A stretch of DNA of 64,000 bases from Microbispora rosea subsp. aerata (GTDB lineage: Bacteria; Actinomycetota; Actinomycetes; Streptosporangiales; Streptosporangiaceae), in NCBI RefSeq assembly GCF_014647835.1, contig NZ_BMPY01000011.1:1-64000 (forward strand), given 5' to 3'. Position 1 is the first letter of the stretch; every line of letters starts with the position of its first letter. This document shows positions 60,578 through 64,000 of the stretch, one piece after another. Position numbers and translations under genes: made by a program. A model generated the notes under the pieces. That model saw only the letters and a list, made by a program, of their open reading frames with translations, was not told the origin of the DNA and ran no database searches.

Positions 60578-61081
60578 ATGCCGGTCCAGCGACTCAACCA
60601 CGCCGTGCTGTACGTGCGGGACGTCTCCCGCAGCGTGGCCTTCTACCAGGAGGCCCTCGGCTTTCGCGTCGTGATGGCGTTTCCCGGCGCGGCGTTCCTG
60701 CAGGCCGAGGGCTCGTCGAACGACCACGACCTCGGGCTGTTCCAGATCGGGGAGCAGGCGGGGCCGTCGTCCGCGGGGCACGCGACCGTCGGCCTCTACC
60801 ACCTGGCGTGGGAGGTCGACACGCTCGCCGAGCTGCACCGGATCGCGACGAAGCTCACGGAGATGAACGCCCTGGTCGGCGCGTCCGACCACTCCACCAC
60901 CAAGGCCCTCTACGCGAAGGACCCGGACGGACTGGAGTTCGAGGTGTCCTGGCTGGTGCCCGCGCACCTGCTGACCGAGGAGATGCTGGCGGGGCGCGCC
61001 CGGACCAAGCCACTCGATCTGGCGAAGGAACTGGAGCGGTACGGCGCGCAGACGCGCGGCGGGGTCGGCGTCAGCGTCTAA
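60578..61081 (+). CDS. VOC-family (glyoxalase/dioxygenase fold) protein
   Basis: The 167-residue protein has a vicinal-oxygen-chelate fold: the N-terminal LNHAVLYVRDVSRSVAFYQEALGF and the later GLYHLAWEVDTL and KDPDGLEFEVSW. The metal-binding histidines near residues 8 and 70 and the glutamate in FEVSW are consistent with extradiol dioxygenase or fosfomycin-resistance-type relatives. Substrate is unknown. An AGGAGGG site precedes the ATG. Confidence 0.9.
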   Translation: MPVQRLNHAVLYVRDVSRSVAFYQEALGFRVVMAFPGAAFLQAEGSSNDHDLGLFQIGEQAGPSSAGHATVGLYHLAWEVDTLAELHRIATKLTEMNALVGASDHSTTKALYAKDPDGLEFEVSWLVPAHLLTEEMLAGRARTKPLDLAKELERYGAQTRGGVGVSV

Positions 61082-61363
61082 TCCGCCGACACCTGATCCA
61101 CGATCGACCCCGAACACGCACCCGGGAGTCCGGCGGCAAGCGTGGCTCCTGCGGCATCACGGCGACGCGCTCCAGCTCCCGGAATCGGGGCGGCAAGCGG
61201 CGGCGGAGGGTCCGGCGAATCTGCGCGGGATCGCCCGGTGCTTCCGGATTCGGCCGTCAACCGACCGATTCATACCACTTATCGCAACCGTCTTTCTCCC
61301 GGCCGGGCGGAAACGTACCATGATCGCGATCTGAACCGGTACGGCGAGGGATCAGGACGGATC

Positions 61364-62221
61364 ATGGCCGACAACGACCAGCACGAGGGCGGCACCCCGG
61401 CCGAACACAACCGGACGCACGCCGATATCGACACGAGCAAGCCCAGCGTCTCGCGGGTCTACGACTTCATGCTGGGCGGCAAGGACAACTTCGCCGTCGA
61501 CCGCCAGGTGGCGGAGGCCGCGTTGCGGATCGCTCCCGACGCCCCGGCGGCGGCCCGCTCCAACCGCGCGTTCCTCCGGCGGGTGGTCCGCCATCTGGCG
61601 GGCGAGGCCGGTGTCCGGCAGTTCCTCGACATCGGCTCCGGCCTGCCCACCCAGGGCAACGTGCACGAGGTCGCCCAGCAGATCGCCCCCGACGCGCGGG
61701 TCGTCTACGTGGACAACGATCCCATCGTCTTGGCGCACGGCCGGGCGCTGCTGGCGAAGAACGGCGGCACCACGGTCGTCGAGGCCGACATCCGCGCGCC
61801 CGAGGCGATCATCGATCACCCCGCGGTCAGGTCGCTCATCGACTTCGAGCAGCCGGTGGGCCTGCTGCTGTTCGGCATCCTCCACCACCTGCACGACGAC
61901 GAGGAGCCCGAGGCGATCGCCGCCCGCCTCCGCGCGGCCCTGCCCTCCGGCAGCTACGTGGCGCTGTCTCACTTCCACAACCCCGGGCCGGACATGCCCG
62001 AGGTGTCGGAGCAGGCCACCGCGGCCGAGAAGCTGTTCAACGAGCACCTGGGCACGGGCCGGTGGCGCACCCGTGACGAGATCCTGGCCTACTTCGGCGA
62101 CCTGCAGCTCCTCGAACCCGGCCTCGTGCCGCTCGCCGAGTGGCGGCCGGACCCCGGGGAGCCCGTCGAACGCGGCATCACCTACCACACGTTCGTCGGC
62201 GGCGTGGCGCACAAACCCTGA
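61364..62221 (+). CDS. SAM-dependent methyltransferase, DUF574 family
   Basis: The 285-residue protein matches the actinomycete S-adenosyl methyltransferase family (DUF574): PSVSRVYDFMLGGKDNFAVDR at the N-terminus (a family signature), the SAM-binding DIGSGLP and later VYVDNDP. Substrates are unknown; family genes are numerous in actinomycete genomes. The ATG at 61364 follows CAGGACGG. It stands alone here. Confidence 0.93.
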   Translation: MADNDQHEGGTPAEHNRTHADIDTSKPSVSRVYDFMLGGKDNFAVDRQVAEAALRIAPDAPAAARSNRAFLRRVVRHLAGEAGVRQFLDIGSGLPTQGNVHEVAQQIAPDARVVYVDNDPIVLAHGRALLAKNGGTTVVEADIRAPEAIIDHPAVRSLIDFEQPVGLLLFGILHHLHDDEEPEAIAARLRAALPSGSYVALSHFHNPGPDMPEVSEQATAAEKLFNEHLGTGRWRTRDEILAYFGDLQLLEPGLVPLAEWRPDPGEPVERGITYHTFVGGVAHKP

Positions 62222-62290
62222 AACACGCCCTCGCGCGACAACGCCGCGACCGCGATAACGCCGCGACACCCTGGCGCACGTCACCGCCTC

Positions 62291-62342
62291 GCCGTACGGC
62301 CGGAAAAGCCCCGCACGGGCCGTACGGCCGGAAAAGCCCCGC
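62291..62342 (+). repeat. Direct repeat in the intergenic region after the methyltransferase gene
   Basis: GCCGTACGGCCGGAAAAGCC with 4 more matching bases occurs at 62291-62314 and again at 62319-62342, 28 bp apart. The inner GCCGTACGGC is itself palindromic. Confidence 0.75.
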
Positions 62343-62475
62343 GCAGGCCGCGGGCCGTACGGCGGCGGAGCGCTGATCGGCCGTACGGACATCCCGGCCG
62401 CGGCCCGGTTGACATCGGGGAGCGGCGACGGTGATGCTCGGAGGTGGCTGCCCCTCTACAGGAAGGCGGCACCGC

Positions 62476-62826
62476 ATGATGACCATGAACGGGTCGCTCG
62501 AGTCCACTCCACACAACACGATCCTGCTCTACCTCGACAAACAACTCGTCGTACGCGCCCGCGAGGACGGCTCCGTACGGCTGATCGGGCAGATCGACAT
62601 CACCAACGGCGACGCCATCGCCGACGCCCTGCGCGAGAAGTGGACGACGCCGAAGGCGGGAACGGTGGACGTCGCCGAGCTCGAGTTCATCGACCTTTAC
62701 GGCCTGCGCGCCCTTGCCCTGCTGTCCGACGCCCCGCTGGGGGCGCCGATCCGGCTGCACAACGTCAAGCCCTCGCTGCGCAAGCTGCTCACCCTGCTCG
62801 ACTGGCCCGCGTTCACCATCGGCTGA
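62476..62826 (+). CDS. STAS-domain (anti-sigma antagonist-like) protein
   Basis: The 116-residue protein is a single STAS-like domain (VRLIGQIDITNGDAIADALR, then VDVAELEFIDLYGLRALALL with the usual D-x-Y position where phospho-serine/threonine would sit). A serine is absent there, so control by phosphorylation may be lost. The ATG at 62476 has GGAAGG about 9 nt upstream. No anti-sigma kinase gene is adjacent. Confidence 0.75.
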   Translation: MMTMNGSLESTPHNTILLYLDKQLVVRAREDGSVRLIGQIDITNGDAIADALREKWTTPKAGTVDVAELEFIDLYGLRALALLSDAPLGAPIRLHNVKPSLRKLLTLLDWPAFTIG

Positions 62827-63059
62827 CCCGGCCGGCGCTGCTCCCCCGGCCGCAGCCGCTCGCGGGCACCCGGCGCGGTCCCCGCGCCCGCGCTCTCCGG
62901 CGCTCCGGCGTTTCTTCCGCTCCCGCGTTTCTTCCGGTCCGGATGGAGGAAAGGTATCCGGGGACGGTCGCACGACCGTTATGACCAGCGTCTGAGCCTT
63001 CGTACGGGTTCAGGCGGAATCCGCCCGTGAGTTCCCCCCGACTCTCGCGAGGAGGGGTG

Positions 63060-63152
63060 ATGAACTGTGTCCGGGCACTCCGGCAGCCCGTCAAGGGCGG
63101 CGGCCATCCGCCGCCGTGGCGGCGGTCGCGTTACGCGCATGCGCCGTGGTGA
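63060..63152 (+). CDS. Putative 30-residue leader peptide
   Basis: The ATG follows GCGAGGAGGGGTG, the best ribosome-binding site in this part of the window. The short product starts MNCVRALRQPVKGGGHPPPW and contains one cysteine, three histidine or tyrosine ligand candidates and many arginines. It ends 93 bp before the P-type ATPase start. A small hairpin (GGCGG and CCGCC) precedes it. It may be a regulatory upstream ORF rather than a functional protein. Confidence 0.4.
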   Translation: MNCVRALRQPVKGGGHPPPWRRSRYAHAPW

Positions 63153-63245
63153 CGAGGCGACCCGGCCGGACCGGCTGACGGCCGGTTCGACCGACCGCTC
63201 CGGCCCGGACACCGGCGTCCGGGCTCCCGTCCGCTGGAGACCCGA

Positions 63246-64000
63246 ATGATCCTGAACCAGGTGCTCACGACGTCCGCCGCCCTGCTGCGCGGCGTGGTGC
63301 CCGAACCGCTCCGCGATCTGTTCCCGAACCCCCGCGAAGTGCGGCCGTGCCCCGGCGGGGTGCGAATCGACCTGCGCGGGATCGGCCGGCCCGGCTCCGA
63401 GGCGGCGGCCCATCTGCTGGAGGAACGGCTGGAGGCCGTGACCGGCGTCGAGCGGGCGGAGGTCAACGGCCGCATCGGCGCGGTCTTCGTCGCCTGCGAC
63501 CCCGAACGGGTCGACCGGGACAAGCTCCTGGCGGTCGCCGTGGAGCTCGACGAGCAGGAGGAGCACGCCCACGAGAGCCCCGTCCACCTCGTGGAGGAAC
63601 ACCTGCGGTCGACCGTACGGCTGACGGCCGGCGTCGCCGGAATCGGGCTGATCTTCCTGGGCAAGGCGATACGGGCCCCGCAGCTCCCGGCGGCCGTGCC
63701 CGCGCTGCTGCAACTGGCCAACGCCACGCCCGCGATCCGCGAGCAGCTCGACCGCCGGCTGGGACGCCACCCGACCGACGCCCTGTTCACCACCGCCAAT
63801 CTCGTCACCCAGACGCTCACGCTCCGCCCCACCGCGCTGCTGGTCCAGGCCGTCGCGAACGTGTGCCGCTACATTGAGACCAAAGCCAGCAGGCACGCCT
63901 GGCTGGACCTGGAGAAGCGGCTGGCCACCCGGCCGGGGGCCTACCGCCACGTCCGGGCGGCGACCCGGCCGCGCCCGGTCCCCCTGCCGCACGGGCCGGT
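63246..64000 (+). CDS. Cation-translocating P-type ATPase, N-terminal part (partial)
   Basis: The frame is open to the right edge, giving 251 residues. Residues about 33-100 form an HMA-like fold without the CxxC metal motif (GGVRIDLRGIGRPGSEAAAHLLEER, then AEVNGRIGAVFVACDPERVD), followed by a hydrophobic helix (LTAGVAGIGLIFLG) and the start of a large cytoplasmic/membrane region. This fits the very large actinomycete P-type ATPases related to mycobacterial CtpI. The ion is unknown, and the phosphorylation site lies beyond the window. Confidence 0.75.
   Translation, partial: MILNQVLTTSAALLRGVVPEPLRDLFPNPREVRPCPGGVRIDLRGIGRPGSEAAAHLLEERLEAVTGVERAEVNGRIGAVFVACDPERVDRDKLLAVAVELDEQEEHAHESPVHLVEEHLRSTVRLTAGVAGIGLIFLGKAIRAPQLPAAVPALLQLANATPAIREQLDRRLGRHPTDALFTTANLVTQTLTLRPTALLVQAVANVCRYIETKASRHAWLDLEKRLATRPGAYRHVRAATRPRPVPLPHGP

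Noticed and set aside
63067-63249. A 60-codon frame that overlaps the ATPase start by 4 bp.
   Set aside because: It begins with a GTG inside the better-supported 30-codon leader ORF and has Arg-rich low-complexity sequence; the overlap alone does not prove coupling.

Overview
The window is very GC-rich (about 72 percent by eye), with dense genes, GTG starts, many TAnnnT boxes 6 to 8 nt before start codons, a conservon, a NIT-type sensor kinase and a DUF574-type methyltransferase. This points to a filamentous actinomycete, most probably of the Streptosporangiales (Nonomuraea/Microbispora/Sphaerisporangium type). It looks chromosomal. I saw no rRNA, tRNA, transposase, phage gene or CRISPR array.

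Region by region. 0-18 kb is mainly housekeeping: an ECF-like sigma factor with a zinc-finger tail running off the left edge, pyrE, a RodZ-C-like membrane protein, DedA, fba, DUF3151, purA, a GDPD phosphodiesterase, a ferredoxin/P450 pair with a palindromic operator, CorA, purD, purC, a MurA-type enzyme, an orphan HTH regulator, an EamA exporter and a stand-alone ClpC N-domain protein behind a perfect palindrome. 18-20.1 kb holds a HisC-type aminotransferase and a small secreted protein.

20.5-33.4 kb is a cell-surface polysaccharide region: a secreted deacetylase, a membrane acyltransferase, a NrtR-like regulator, a DUF4434-like glycosidase-fold protein, two GT4 glycosyltransferases, WecC and WecB homologues (UDP-ManNAc and UDP-ManNAcA supply) and a large CgeB-like plus GT2 protein. 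The wecB and GT genes start back to back from a 54-bp promoter region. 33.5-42.3 kb carries a CPBP protease, a NarL-type two-component system, an MFS exporter, and two redox-enzyme/regulator units (oxidoreductase with AraC, aldo/keto reductase with an XRE/MmyB-type regulator). 42.3-45.3 kb is an NfeD-flotillin pair followed by an acyltransferase.

46.7-50.8 kb is a complete four-gene conservon (kinase, roadblock, DUF742, GTPase) closed by a long bidirectional hairpin. 51-52.7 kb is a divergent LysR/PfpI pair. 52.8-60 kb is a xylan/xylose locus: a Tat-exported GH30 glucuronoxylanase with CBM2 and a LacI-type palindrome upstream, then xylB-xylA divergent from a ROK regulator, with a good operator between them. 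The right end has a VOC protein, a DUF574 methyltransferase, a STAS protein, a tiny leader ORF and the N-terminus of a large P-type ATPase.

The least explained elements are a dispersed intergenic repeat present in three copies, the stand-alone ClpC N-domain gene with its palindrome, the ManNAcA-type polysaccharide cluster, the sigma factor with fused zinc finger and basic repeats, and several intergenic direct repeats. I did not find a clearly new multigene defence or mobile system. All functional calls are from reading translated sequence and motifs; no database search was run.
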